A DNA stretch of 64,000 nt from contig NZ_LR215050.1 in assembly GCF_900660755.1 (NCBI RefSeq), forward strand, positions 434,001 to 498,000. The letters are read 5' to 3'. Below are positions 34,403 to 43,296 of this stretch, piece by piece. The position numbers were made by a program, and so were the translations under genes. Source of the stretch: Acholeplasma hippikon. Its GTDB lineage: Bacteria; Bacillota_I; Bacilli_A; Acholeplasmatales; Acholeplasmataceae. Positions within the stretch are counted from its first letter, which is position 1; every line of letters starts with the position of its first letter. The notes beneath the pieces were generated by a model, which had not been told where the DNA came from, made no database searches, and saw nothing but the letters and a program-made list of their open reading frames with translations.

Positions 34403-35995
34403 CTATTCATTTGAAATAATTACTGCTTCATATGGTCGTAATTTATTATTTTCTTCTTTATAATTGCCAAGGATTTTTTTACCATCAATTTCAAATGGAT
34501 AGCGATGAATTTTTTTAGACATATTTAAAATTATGGTAAGCTTTTTAGCTTCAAATAATCTTTCATATACAAACACATGTTTGGATAAATAAACGCGTTT
34601 GAAATCCCCTTTTTTTAGAATATCTGATGATTTTCTTAGTTTGATTAATTCTTTGTAAAAATTTAAAATTGAATCTTCATTTTTTAAGTTATCTAAGACG
34701 TTAATATATCTTTTATTTGGATTTTCTTTTAACCAACTCATACCTTTTGTAAACCCAAAAGTAGCATCCCATTGAACAGGTTGTCTAGCATTATCACGAC
34801 TTGCTGTTCTTAGTAAACGATATCTTAACCATTTTGGAAAACCTAACTTCTTAGCTAATTGATAAATGTTTTTACTTTCTACATCTTGGTAATCTTCAAG
34901 TGAATCAAAATAAGCATTGGTCATTCCAATTTCTTGACCTTCATAAATATAAGGTGTGCCTTTTAAAGTTAAATTAAGAACTGCTAACATTTTTGCACTT
35001 TCACTATGATATTTCTTATCATCACCAAAACGTGAAACACTTCTTGGCTGGTCATGATTTTCTAAATAATTAGCATTCCAAAAAACTTCTTCTTGCCATT
35101 TAAAGATTGTTTTCATAAATTTTTTAGGTTTAAATTTGGTTTTAAACCATTTATTGTTAATTTGGTCTGTTTCCATATGCTGGAAACCAAAAACCATATT
35201 TAATTCTTTATTTTCAGGTAGGATCAACTCATTTGCCTGTTTCGTATTAACTAAAACAGTTTCACCAACAGTAAAAGCGTTTGGATATAAATCCATAACG
35301 TCTTTTCTTAATTCTTTTAAAATATCATGACAACCTTTTTGAGAATGATAATGTTCTAAACCTGTTAAAACTAAGCGTTTTTTCCCATTTGCTAATGATG
35401 TTTTGTATATCACATTAATAACATCACATCTAAATCCCATAATGCCTTTTTTGAGCCAAAAGTGCATAATATTCTTTATTTCTTCAATTACTTTAAGGTT
35501 TTTTAAGTTAAGATCAGGTTGTTTCTTGCTAAATAAATGTAAATAATATGAATCATCGACTTTAGACCAAGCTTTACCACCAAAAAAACTAGTCCAGTTA
35601 TTTGGTTTATCTTGCCAAATATAATAATCTCTGTATGGACTTGTTTTATCTTTACTTTGAATAAACCACGGATGCTCATCTGAGGTATGATTAATCACTA
35701 AATCCATAATGATACCTATACCTCTATTTTTGGCTTCATTGATTAAATTTTCCATATCTTCCATGGTTCCAAAATCTTTATGAATTGACTGATAATCACA
35801 AATATCGTATCCATTATCGTCATTTGGTGAATCATAAACAGGTGATAACCATATAATGTCTACACCTAATGATTTTAAATAATCTAATTTTGAAATAATT
35901 CCTGGTATATCCCCAATACCATCATCATTTGAATCTTTAAAACTTCGTGGATAAATTTGATAAATAACTGCATCTTTCCAATTTGCAACTTTCAT
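34403..35995 (-). CDS. GH13 alpha-glucosidase (oligo-1,6-glucosidase/dextran glucosidase type)
   Basis: A 530-residue cytoplasmic enzyme of the GH13_31-type branch. Conserved regions: DLVINHTSDEHPWF (region I), GFRCDVINVI (nucleophile Asp, about residue 195), TVGETVLV (acid Glu, about 245) and LENHDQPR (about 311). The family's usual GFRMDVI has Cys for Met here, a modest change. It hydrolyses terminal alpha-1,4 or alpha-1,6 glucose from imported oligosaccharides. First gene of a three-gene unit with a cre-like site just upstream of its start. Fine substrate choice is uncertain. Confidence 0.88.
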   Translation of the reverse strand: MKVANWKDAVIYQIYPRSFKDSNDDGIGDIPGIISKLDYLKSLGVDIIWLSPVYDSPNDDNGYDICDYQSIHKDFGTMEDMENLINEAKNRGIGIIMDLVINHTSDEHPWFIQSKDKTSPYRDYYIWQDKPNNWTSFFGGKAWSKVDDSYYLHLFSKKQPDLNLKNLKVIEEIKNIMHFWLKKGIMGFRCDVINVIYKTSLANGKKRLVLTGLEHYHSQKGCHDILKELRKDVMDLYPNAFTVGETVLVNTKQANELILPENKELNMVFGFQHMETDQINNKWFKTKFKPKKFMKTIFKWQEEVFWNANYLENHDQPRSVSRFGDDKKYHSESAKMLAVLNLTLKGTPYIYEGQEIGMTNAYFDSLEDYQDVESKNIYQLAKKLGFPKWLRYRLLRTASRDNARQPVQWDATFGFTKGMSWLKENPNKRYINVLDNLKNEDSILNFYKELIKLRKSSDILKKGDFKRVYLSKHVFVYERLFEAKKLTIILNMSKKIHRYPFEIDGKKILGNYKEENNKLRPYEAVIISNE

Positions 35996-36016
35996 ATTAA
36001 CCCCCTATTTAAGTCC

Positions 36017-36043
36017 ATTATACATTAAATGTAAGCGATAACA
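36017..36043 (-). promoter_or_regulatory. Promoter with cre/LacI-type operator for GH13-GH3-GPH
   Basis: The 14-base sequence 36030-36043 (TGTAAGCGATAACA on the plus strand) fits TGWNANCGNTNWCA at all fixed positions. A TATAAT -10 box lies at 36017-36022 on the minus strand; a -35 box is weak. The operator is in the spacer between the two. A GGGGG site precedes the ATG at 35995. Confidence 0.75.
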
Positions 36044-36070
36044 TTATTTTACATACTTTAGTTTAATAAA

Positions 36071-36087
36071 AAAGGGCGTAGCCCTTT
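36071..36087 (-). terminator. Rho-independent terminator after the ClbS/DfsB gene
   Basis: A perfect 7-bp stem AAAGGGC/GCCCTTT with a GTA loop, followed by T-rich sequence on the minus strand. It touches the last codon of the ClbS/DfsB gene and insulates it from the GH13 promoter. Confidence 0.8.
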
Positions 36088-36595
36088 ATTTATTCTCATT
36101 CAATAGATTTTTAATTTTGTTCAATGCCCATTCATAGTGAAGTGATAAATGCTCCATGATGTAATGTGCTAAGGTTGAATCCCCCGTCCATGTAAATACG
36201 CCTTTATTAAACGGTTCTGCTTCACTTAATTTTTCTACAATCAAAAGTGTTTCATAATGAGATTGATTTAATCTTTCTTTAATTTCTCTTAAGGACACAT
36301 CTTGATACATCTCCCAAATATCTTGATTAAGTCGATTAAGTTCATTCCAAGTATAACCTTTTTTGGGAAGAATAGGTATTTTCATTTCCACACATCCAAC
36401 TTTATATGCTGTAAATAATAACTGATGCCATTCATAAAGATGAGCTAAAACATCTCGTATATTTTTATCATGGTCAGAAGTTTTAAATGCTTTATTTTGT
36501 AAAGTTTCATCTAAACTACTGATATAATCTATCAATTTCTGATACGTTTTTTCACTTTCAGTAATTAGTTACTTCTTTGTATGAATTTCTTGCAT
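36086..36595 (-). pseudogene. ClbS/DfsB family (DUF1706) gene with in-frame stop
   Basis: Residues from HDKNIRDVLAHLYEWHQLL through FTWTGDSTLAHYIMEHLSLHYEWALNKIK match the four-helix ClbS/DfsB family (metal-dependent DinB-like fold; one member hydrolyses colibactin). Family similarity continues upstream of the longest ATG/GTG/TTG reading frame: starting at ATG 36595 the same frame reads MQEIHTKK, then TAA (36569-36571), then LITESEKTYQKL. A Glu codon (GAA) is expected at the stop, so a single G to T change would explain it. The only downstream start is TTG 36535 with a poor ribosome site. I treat it as a recently broken gene, or one rescued by weak internal initiation. Confidence 0.6.
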
Positions 36596-36635
36596 ATATT
36601 TCTTCTTTCTATAGACTTTTCTTAAATATAACATA

Positions 36636-36685
36636 AAAACCTTCCAAACAATTACTATTTGAATAGTTTTTGCTTGAAAGGTTTT
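36636..36685 (-). terminator. Rho-independent terminator of the ABC importer operon
   Basis: A 16-bp stem with two imperfect pairs (AAAACCTTCCAAACAA against TTGCTTGAAAGGTTTT) and an 18-base loop, four bases beyond the ATPase stop, with a T-rich flank on the minus strand. Confidence 0.7.
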
Positions 36686-36689
36686 CTAA

Positions 36690-38303
36690 TTATTTTAGTG
36701 ATCCTGTAGTAACTAATCTTTGATTACTTGCTGAGAAAATATTGATACTATCTGTATTAATATTAAATCTGACTTTTTCATCAATGTGATAGTTAATATT
36801 TCCAAATACCACACCAGTTACTAAATACTTACCAACTTTAATTTTCACAGTTGTTTCCATACCTGTTGGCATTGAACTATAAATTTCACCTTCAAATTGA
36901 CCATCTTTATTAATTTCAATAAATTCCGGTCTAATACCTAAGATAAAATCAGCCTTATGTTTTGTTGCATCTTCAGAAACTAATTCAGTTGACTCAACTT
37001 TAGATACTACATAATTAAATGGCATATCTTTATTAATTTTTTCGATTGCATACTCATGTTTTTCAGCTAGAGCTTTGGCTTCAGCTTCTTTTAACCATTT
37101 ATCATAATTTACTTTTTCATTTGGAGTAAATGTCACATCATATTTATCCCAAATCTTAATTTGAAATTTACCATCTACTTCTTTACCAACTGCATCAACA
37201 AAGTTGATTGCAGGGTTACCAACGAAGTCAGCAACAAAAATGTTATTTGGTTTTTCATAAACAGTTAGTGGTTCTTCATATTGTTGAAGAATACCATTAT
37301 CTAATAAACAGATTTTAGTTGCTAAAGTCATAGCTTCTAATTGATCGTGGGTTACATAAATGAATGTAGAATTAGTATCTACGTGAAGTCTTTGTAACTC
37401 TGATCGCATTTCTAAACGTAACTTAGCATCTAAGTTAGAAAGTGGTTCGTCCATGAATAATACTTTTGGTTCAGGAGCTAGTGTTCTTGCAATAGCAACA
37501 CGTTGTTGTTGTCCCCCTGATAGTTCATTCGGATAACGATCCATAAACATACCAATTTTAACAATCTTAGCTACATCATAGACACGTAAATCAACTTCTT
37601 CTTTGTGTAATCTACGTTTCTTAAGAATAACTTTACCATCTTTAATTTCTTCATATTTCTCATTTAAAGTAATGCCTTTTTGTGAAATTTTTTGAATTTC
37701 AGCATCTTTATGTGCAGATAGTTCTGCTAACTTCTTCTCAACATTTTCTTCAAATGATTCAACATGATATAGTTTGAATCCTAAAATTGATTTTGCTGTA
37801 TAACTTGATACTTTAAACTTGTCAATTATTTTAAGTGTCGCTTTTTTAGCATCAACTTCGCCTTCTTTATTAAGTGACTCTTCAAAAATAGTTTTTAATG
37901 CTGGTGCTTTTTTTAGTACTTCCATTAAATCATCTAATTTTTTCACCGCAAAGTTAACAGAAGGCATTTCTTCTTTGATATTTTTTAAACCAAATGCTAT
38001 GTTATCATAAACAGTCATATTTGGCCATAAAGCATAGTTTTGGAATAAGAATCCTACTTTTCTCTTGTTAGGTGGAACATTAATTCCAGCTTCACTATCA
38101 AATACAGTTTCTCCATCGATTGTGATTTTACCAGACGTTGGTGATTCCAAGCCTGCAATCATTCTTAATGTTGTTGTTTTTCCACATCCTGATGGGCCTA
38201 ATAGTGTAACAAATGAATTGTCTGCTATTGTTAGATTTAGGTTATCAACGGCGTAGAAATTGCCCCATCTTTTTGTTATGTTCGTTAATATAATTTCTGG
38301 CAT
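36690..38303 (-). CDS. ABC importer ATPase with large helical insertion
   Basis: 537 residues, versus about 370 in MalK/UgpC/PotA. Walker A GPSGCGKTT is at about 35-43, the Q-loop FQNYALWPNMTV at about 85-96, then an extra block of about 125 charged residues (roughly 115-240, including KKAPALKTIF and EEVDLRVYDVAK) before LSGGQQQR at about 261 and Walker B VLFMDEPLSNLD at about 284. The C-terminal TOBE region also has an extra helical stretch (about 380-420). ATG 38303 has AGGAGG eight bases upstream, better than the longer start at 38321, which overlaps the permease gene. It energises the permease and lipoprotein encoded upstream. Confidence 0.85.
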   Translation of the reverse strand: MPEIILTNITKRWGNFYAVDNLNLTIADNSFVTLLGPSGCGKTTTLRMIAGLESPTSGKITIDGETVFDSEAGINVPPNKRKVGFLFQNYALWPNMTVYDNIAFGLKNIKEEMPSVNFAVKKLDDLMEVLKKAPALKTIFEESLNKEGEVDAKKATLKIIDKFKVSSYTAKSILGFKLYHVESFEENVEKKLAELSAHKDAEIQKISQKGITLNEKYEEIKDGKVILKKRRLHKEEVDLRVYDVAKIVKIGMFMDRYPNELSGGQQQRVAIARTLAPEPKVLFMDEPLSNLDAKLRLEMRSELQRLHVDTNSTFIYVTHDQLEAMTLATKICLLDNGILQQYEEPLTVYEKPNNIFVADFVGNPAINFVDAVGKEVDGKFQIKIWDKYDVTFTPNEKVNYDKWLKEAEAKALAEKHEYAIEKINKDMPFNYVVSKVESTELVSEDATKHKADFILGIRPEFIEINKDGQFEGEIYSSMPTGMETTVKIKVGKYLVTGVVFGNINYHIDEKVRFNINTDSINIFSASNQRLVTTGSLK

Positions 38304-38304
38304 T

Positions 38305-40125
38305 TTACTTTCCTCCTCCAACGCCTTTATCTAAACTTGCTCCAGTAAGTTTATTTACTCCAAAGTTAAATAATAGAATAGTAATAATAATGACTAAGTT
38401 AATACCACTTGAGAATGCATAAAGTCCCATTTCATCAAAATATGATAATAATGTTGTACTTAATTTAGATTGGTTCACAAGTAGCATGAATAATGTTAAT
38501 TCACGAATCGCAGTCATAAATGGAAGCATGAATCCACTGATGATTGCAGCTTTTTGAATTGGAATAATGATGCGAGTCATACGTTTACGCCATGGAATAC
38601 CTTGGATTAACGCAGCTTCTTCAATTTCATTACTTAACTGCATCATTGAGTTTAAAGATGATCTAGCTGAGAATGGAATGTACTTAATTGTTCCTGCGAT
38701 AATTACTAAAAGATAAGTATCGTAAATTCCTAAGTTTGATCCAAAAATAAAGAATGCAATACCAATTGCTAATGATGGTAATAAGTAAGGTAAAAATGCG
38801 ATATTGTTAACAAATGATGCTAACTTCGTCTTTCTACGCTTCGCAACTGCATACCCAATTAATAACCCAATTGTCCCTGCAACTAATGCAGATACTGATG
38901 CAACAATTAATGAACCCTTGAAACCATTCCAAATCATTGTGTTATATAAAATACCTTGTTGACCATAGGTACCTGCTTCTCCAGTACCGCGGTGAGTCCA
39001 CCATTTAAGTGTTAATGAACTCCAGTCACCAGATTTTAAGAAGCTATAATCTCCTGGGTTTGGTAGGAATGTTTCTAATGCGAACGAGAAGATTGGGTAA
39101 ATACTTGTAAAGAAGGTAAAAATGATAAAGAATGATGCGATTGCATATCTTCCAATTTTACCTAAATTAACTTCACTTGCTTGTCCACTCTTACCGGTCA
39201 CTGTTGTATATGATTTTCTACTCTTTGTGGCTCTTTGGTTTACCATTAAAATGGCAACCCCAAATAACATCATAATGACACCAAGGATACTAGTTTGTCC
39301 AGCACGACGTACACCTAACTGAACATACTTAGTAGAAAGTGTTGTTAGTTTTAAGTAATGTGGTACTGGATAACTACCCATCGCACTACCAAAAACTAAT
39401 AATACTGTAGAAAGAATAGCCGGATAAATCATTGGTAAGGTAACTTTTCTAAATACTTTCCATTTAGGTGTATTTAAAATAACTGCTGCCTCTTCTAGAT
39501 TTGAATCCATATTTCTAAAAATACTTCCGATTAAAATATACGCAAACGGTGCGTAGTGTAATGCTAGAATAAGTATCGATGGGAACATCCCTTGTACAAA
39601 CCAAGCTGGCATATTAACGTTAAATAACGATGCTACTAAACCGTTTGATCCCCCTGTAACTGCCGCACTCTTAAATAAGTTTAGCCATACAACCGCTAAT
39701 GTCCATTGTGGCATAATATATGGAAAGATAAAAATAGCACTTAAATATTTTTTGAATTTCATGTTAGTTCTTGTCACAAGGTAAGCAAATGTTCCACCAA
39801 ATGCGATTGAAACAAGACATGACATAACTGCTAAGACTATACTATTCCATAAAGGAAGCCATAAATTCTGTTTTGATGAATTCCCAAAAAACAAGTCTTT
39901 CCAATTGACTAGAGTAAACCCGGAAGATTTACCTGTCGCATATGCGGCATAACTTCCGGGTTTAATCACAAATGTATCAACTAGAAGTGTTAAAATTGGA
40001 GCAATGGTAGCAATTGTTAAGACAACACCAAATAAAACAAGAATGACGTTTTCTGGCTTTTGAAAGAATGTTTTTACTTTGTTTTTTTGAATCTTTCGTT
40101 TGTCTGTTTTAATTGCCTCATTCAT
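38305..40125 (-). CDS. Fused two-domain ABC permease (FbpB/PotB-type, about 12 helices)
   Basis: A 606-residue permease made of two six-helix halves. Each has an EAA loop: EEAAVILNTPKWKVFRKVTLP in the first (about residue 211) and EEAALIQGIPWRKRMTRIIIP in the second (about residue 515). Such fusions occur in Fe3+, thiamine and polyamine-type importers. It may therefore carry a small ion or organic compound, yet its promoter has a sugar-type operator and pgmB lies next to it, so a sugar or sugar phosphate is possible. It is the middle gene of binding protein-permease-ATPase. Confidence 0.85.
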   Translation of the reverse strand: MNEAIKTDKRKIQKNKVKTFFQKPENVILVLFGVVLTIATIAPILTLLVDTFVIKPGSYAAYATGKSSGFTLVNWKDLFFGNSSKQNLWLPLWNSIVLAVMSCLVSIAFGGTFAYLVTRTNMKFKKYLSAIFIFPYIMPQWTLAVVWLNLFKSAAVTGGSNGLVASLFNVNMPAWFVQGMFPSILILALHYAPFAYILIGSIFRNMDSNLEEAAVILNTPKWKVFRKVTLPMIYPAILSTVLLVFGSAMGSYPVPHYLKLTTLSTKYVQLGVRRAGQTSILGVIMMLFGVAILMVNQRATKSRKSYTTVTGKSGQASEVNLGKIGRYAIASFFIIFTFFTSIYPIFSFALETFLPNPGDYSFLKSGDWSSLTLKWWTHRGTGEAGTYGQQGILYNTMIWNGFKGSLIVASVSALVAGTIGLLIGYAVAKRRKTKLASFVNNIAFLPYLLPSLAIGIAFFIFGSNLGIYDTYLLVIIAGTIKYIPFSARSSLNSMMQLSNEIEEAALIQGIPWRKRMTRIIIPIQKAAIISGFMLPFMTAIRELTLFMLLVNQSKLSTTLLSYFDEMGLYAFSSGINLVIIITILLFNFGVNKLTGASLDKGVGGGK

Positions 40126-40151
40126 AATTTTTCTCCTAAGTTAATGATTAA

Positions 40152-41456
40152 TTATTTGAAATTAGATAAACTTTCGATCCATTCACCAACTGTGAATGCA
40201 ACTTGTGAAGCATAAACTGGATCTTCTACTACTAAACGACCTTTACCAGCGTCCATTGATAACCACCAATCAGCACCTTTATCATTCTTAGCTGGGAATA
40301 CGTTAACACCGTCAACATAACCTGCTTGAGAGTGATCTAAATTAATTCCTGGGTTTGGAGAATATCCACCAATGTCTTTACCCCATGGATTGAATCCTGT
40401 AGCATCAGTTAACATGTAAGTGATGAATGCAGCAGCTGTCCAAGGATGTGGAGAGTTCTTTAAGATTTGTAAGTAGTGTTTATAAGCATAACCACCAAAT
40501 CCTACATAACCTGATTCATAAGCAGCAACTTTAACGTTATTTACTGATGCTTCTGCTGATTCAGTAATTGATCTTAATTTAGAGTAAACGATTAATGCTG
40601 TTTGACCAGCAGCTGATTTGTTTACTAAATCTACTGAAATTGGACCATCATCAGTTTTAACGTTCATGTTGTTTACCCATTCTTGAATCCATGCTAATGA
40701 GTATTCAGCATCTTTACCTAAACCTAAGTCTTTAGCTTTATTCTTTAAAGCATCAACTTTAGGTTGGAAGTAAGCTTTTTCTTCTGCTGATAAAGCATCA
40801 AATGCTTCTTTAACAACTTTAACGTATTTATCTTGAGTTAACATTAATAGGAAGTTGAAGCCAACTGGTTCTGAGTTTAATCCCATGAACATTGGTCTTT
40901 GACCTTGTGCTACGAAATCCCAAACATTATCAAATGTATGTTGACCATCTCCATGGTTGTACATAAATACTTTAGAAAGTGTTTGTAATGCTAATGGATT
41001 ACCATTTTCTTTTAAGTCAACGCCTTGCGCTTCTCTAAATTCTTTTGGAATGAAGTTTAATAAGATTCCAGTATCAATCATCTTAGACTGAATTTGGCTA
41101 CCATCTTGAATTAAAGTCATGAAGAACTTAGGACTTGCAGAGTTAGTATCCTGAGTTAACATTTCGAAAATTGAGTTTTCTTTAGGTTGGCTCCACTCAA
41201 TAACACCGTTGTAATCTGGATATTTTTCTTTCATTTTAGCAACAAAAGTTTCCCCCGCTGTTTTACCACGGCTTGAGTTACCTAAACCATAAAGTGTAGC
41301 ATCTTTAGACTCTTCATAAGCTTTAGCCATAAGCTCATCAAGTGTCATGTTTTGAGCTTGATCGATAATTTTTTCGACTTCACTCTTTTCTTTGTTGCAA
41401 GCTAAAAGACTAGTTCCTAGCAATACGATTGCTAATAACATTAATATTTTCTTCAT
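40152..41456 (-). CDS. Extracellular solute-binding lipoprotein (ABC importer)
   Basis: A 434-residue lipoprotein with leader ending at Cys20 (SLLAC). The mature protein has the two-lobe pattern of family-1/6 binding proteins, with GNSSRGKTAGETFV near the start and PHPWTAAAFITYMLTDATGF and NPWGKDIGGYSPNPG in the C-terminal lobe. It is the first gene of the ABC operon, with its own promoter. The ligand is unknown; FbpA-like tyrosine pairs for iron are not obvious, which weakens a pure iron assignment. Confidence 0.85.
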   Translation of the reverse strand: MKKILMLLAIVLLGTSLLACNKEKSEVEKIIDQAQNMTLDELMAKAYEESKDATLYGLGNSSRGKTAGETFVAKMKEKYPDYNGVIEWSQPKENSIFEMLTQDTNSASPKFFMTLIQDGSQIQSKMIDTGILLNFIPKEFREAQGVDLKENGNPLALQTLSKVFMYNHGDGQHTFDNVWDFVAQGQRPMFMGLNSEPVGFNFLLMLTQDKYVKVVKEAFDALSAEEKAYFQPKVDALKNKAKDLGLGKDAEYSLAWIQEWVNNMNVKTDDGPISVDLVNKSAAGQTALIVYSKLRSITESAEASVNNVKVAAYESGYVGFGGYAYKHYLQILKNSPHPWTAAAFITYMLTDATGFNPWGKDIGGYSPNPGINLDHSQAGYVDGVNVFPAKNDKGADWWLSMDAGKGRLVVEDPVYASQVAFTVGEWIESLSNFK

Positions 41457-41494
41457 AATATCCCCCTTTTGTTTTAACTGGTCTTCATAAATGA

Positions 41495-41532
41495 ATTATA
41501 CTGCAATCAACTTTATATTGCAAGCGCTTACA
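41495..41532 (-). promoter_or_regulatory. Promoter with cre-like operator for the ABC operon
   Basis: TTGCAA (-35, 41518-41523) and TATAAT (-10, 41495-41500) are separated by exactly 17 bases on the minus strand. The operator TGCAAGCGCTTACA (41519-41532) differs from the cre consensus at one position, and read on the other strand is TGTAAGCGCTTGCA. Like the mannoside site, it overlaps the -35 box. Confidence 0.75.
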
Positions 41533-41668
41533 CCTAAAAAACTATTTTTTTTATTTTTTTTATATTAAAAACTCTTTTTGATCCCTTCTAACTTTAAATA
41601 TCTATTTAAAGTTTGAACATCAAAATTTTTATCGTAATATTTATTGATGTTGAGTTATTTTTTTAAAT

Positions 41669-42322
41669 TTAATTATTATTTATTAATTCAAGTAATTGAA
41701 TGATATTTGAAATATTTTTTATCTTATAATCTGCAATTTCTTCACTTACTGAATCTCCAATACCAACAGCAATCATCTTCACCCTTTTAGCTGCCTCAAT
41801 CCCTGCATTTGCGTCTTCAACAACCAAGCAAGTTTCATTTGACTGATTTAGTATGTTAGAAATATATAGAAAAACCTCAGGGTCTGGTTTTGACCTACTG
41901 ATGTTCGTCCCATCACTGATCGCATCAAAAAGATTTATAATCTCTAATTTTTCTAATATAAATTTTGTATTCTTGCTTGATGATCCAATTGCGATTAAGT
42001 AGCCTCTTTTTTTAAGTTCTAGTAATGTATCTAATATATCATTACTTAAATCATTTTTTGTTAAATGATTTAAGCTTTCTTTGTATAAGTTGTTTTTCTT
42101 CTCAAGCAATTCATCTTTTTTTATATCTTTTAGTTCTTTTTGGTTATACTTCAAAATTAAATCTAGAGATTCTCTTCTTGAGACACCACGTAATTGATGA
42201 TTGATTGACTCATCAAAAAGTAATCCTTCTTCTTCACAAATCTTTTCCCAAGCTAAATAATGAAATTTATCTGTATGGACAATTACACCATCTAAATCAA
42301 AGATAATTGTTTTTACTTTCAT
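41669..42322 (-). CDS. pgmB: Beta-phosphoglucomutase (HAD family)
   Basis: A 217-residue HAD enzyme that converts beta-glucose 1-phosphate to glucose 6-phosphate. The catalytic DLDGV loop with the Asp pair (residues 9-11) is followed by HTDKFHYLAW, the cap motif LRGVSRRESL typical of beta-PGM, GSSSKN, and SKPDPEVFL and VEDANAGIEAA for phosphate and magnesium. No phosphorylase gene for beta-Glc-1-P is adjacent; the nearby ABC importer and glycosidases suggest a glucoside pathway. It is the gene upstream of the ABC operon, same strand, with a separate promoter between. Confidence 0.87.
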   Translation of the reverse strand: MKVKTIIFDLDGVIVHTDKFHYLAWEKICEEEGLLFDESINHQLRGVSRRESLDLILKYNQKELKDIKKDELLEKKNNLYKESLNHLTKNDLSNDILDTLLELKKRGYLIAIGSSSKNTKFILEKLEIINLFDAISDGTNISRSKPDPEVFLYISNILNQSNETCLVVEDANAGIEAAKRVKMIAVGIGDSVSEEIADYKIKNISNIIQLLELINNN

Positions 42323-42411
42323 ATATACATTCTCCTATGTTGTTTTTTTTACAATCCCAATAAATCTATGATAACAAAAATCCTTGAATACTTTAATTTT
42401 TATGATTATTT

Positions 42412-43152
42412 TTATACTTTCACTAATGATTCTTCTTCAACATTTTTTAAATTTAACTTATTTAACTTATTGCATTCATTAACTAGATACTCTGCAATTT
42501 CATTTCGGTTTAAACCCATTTTTTTAAGTGTACTATAATTAATAGGATTTCCAAATATATATGTCATTTCTTTTAAATTAAAATATGATACATAAATAGG
42601 CACATCAATTTGATTTCTTAGTAAATACTCGGCAAGTACGACAAATCCACCGTGAAAACCTTTAAGTTCATCTAAATATCCCTCATCTGACTTTTCTGGG
42701 AAAATAACAATATTTTCCTTTTTATTCTTAATGGTTTTTAAACTTTCCTCTAATGTATATTTGAATCTAAAATCTTTGTAGGTTGAAATTAAATTTAATC
42801 CTTTATAGAAAAGACTAGTGAGCGGACTAGCAATTATGCAAAACAATCTTGCTAAATGAAGATTCCAATGTTTCTTTTCATGATAATATACTTTTGATTG
42901 ATATTTGTATAGTTTTATCAAACCTGAATTCATCTCATGTGTTCCCCACATTCTTATTGGAAAATCACAATATATTTCTAATGACATTGGTGCATCGGTT
43001 CCAACATGATTTGAAAGAATTATGGCTCCATGACTAGGTTTATCACCTAAAAATATGAATTCTGGTTTTTTATATCTTGATCGCATCAAAAATTTAAGTA
43101 CGCGATACCAACGTTTTCTATTTTGAGTAAACGGTTTTTGACATTCTATCAC
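42412..43152 (-). CDS. PlsC-like lysophospholipid acyltransferase
   Basis: A 246-residue membrane-associated acyltransferase starting at GTG 43152 (AAAGGA about 10 bases upstream). The HX4D catalytic box is SNHVGTDAP at about residues 46-54, and the second substrate box is FPEKSDEG at about 155-162. Such enzymes acylate glycerol phosphate or lysophospholipids. The protein lacks a clear multi-helix N-terminus but has a hydrophobic stretch around residues 105-118. Acyl donor and acceptor cannot be told from sequence. Confidence 0.8.
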   Translation of the reverse strand: MIECQKPFTQNRKRWYRVLKFLMRSRYKKPEFIFLGDKPSHGAIILSNHVGTDAPMSLEIYCDFPIRMWGTHEMNSGLIKLYKYQSKVYYHEKKHWNLHLARLFCIIASPLTSLFYKGLNLISTYKDFRFKYTLEESLKTIKNKKENIVIFPEKSDEGYLDELKGFHGGFVVLAEYLLRNQIDVPIYVSYFNLKEMTYIFGNPINYSTLKKMGLNRNEIAEYLVNECNKLNKLNLKNVEEESLVKV

Positions 43153-43252
43153 AATACATTCATCCTTTATTAAATTTATGATTCGTTATTATATTTAATA
43201 TTGTAAAGTAATAAAGCACTTTTTTCAAACATTTTAATAACTATCAAAAAAA

Positions 43253-43281
43253 ATGACCTAGTTTATATAAAACCAAGTCAT
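43253..43281 (-). terminator. Rho-independent terminator after the EAL protein
   Basis: A 12-bp stem containing two G-U type pairs (ATGACCTAGTTT with AAACCAAGTCAT) and a 5-base loop, followed on the minus strand by eight T residues. It lies 15 bases beyond the EAL gene stop. Confidence 0.8.
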
Positions 43282-43296
43282 ATATTGAAACTTAAA

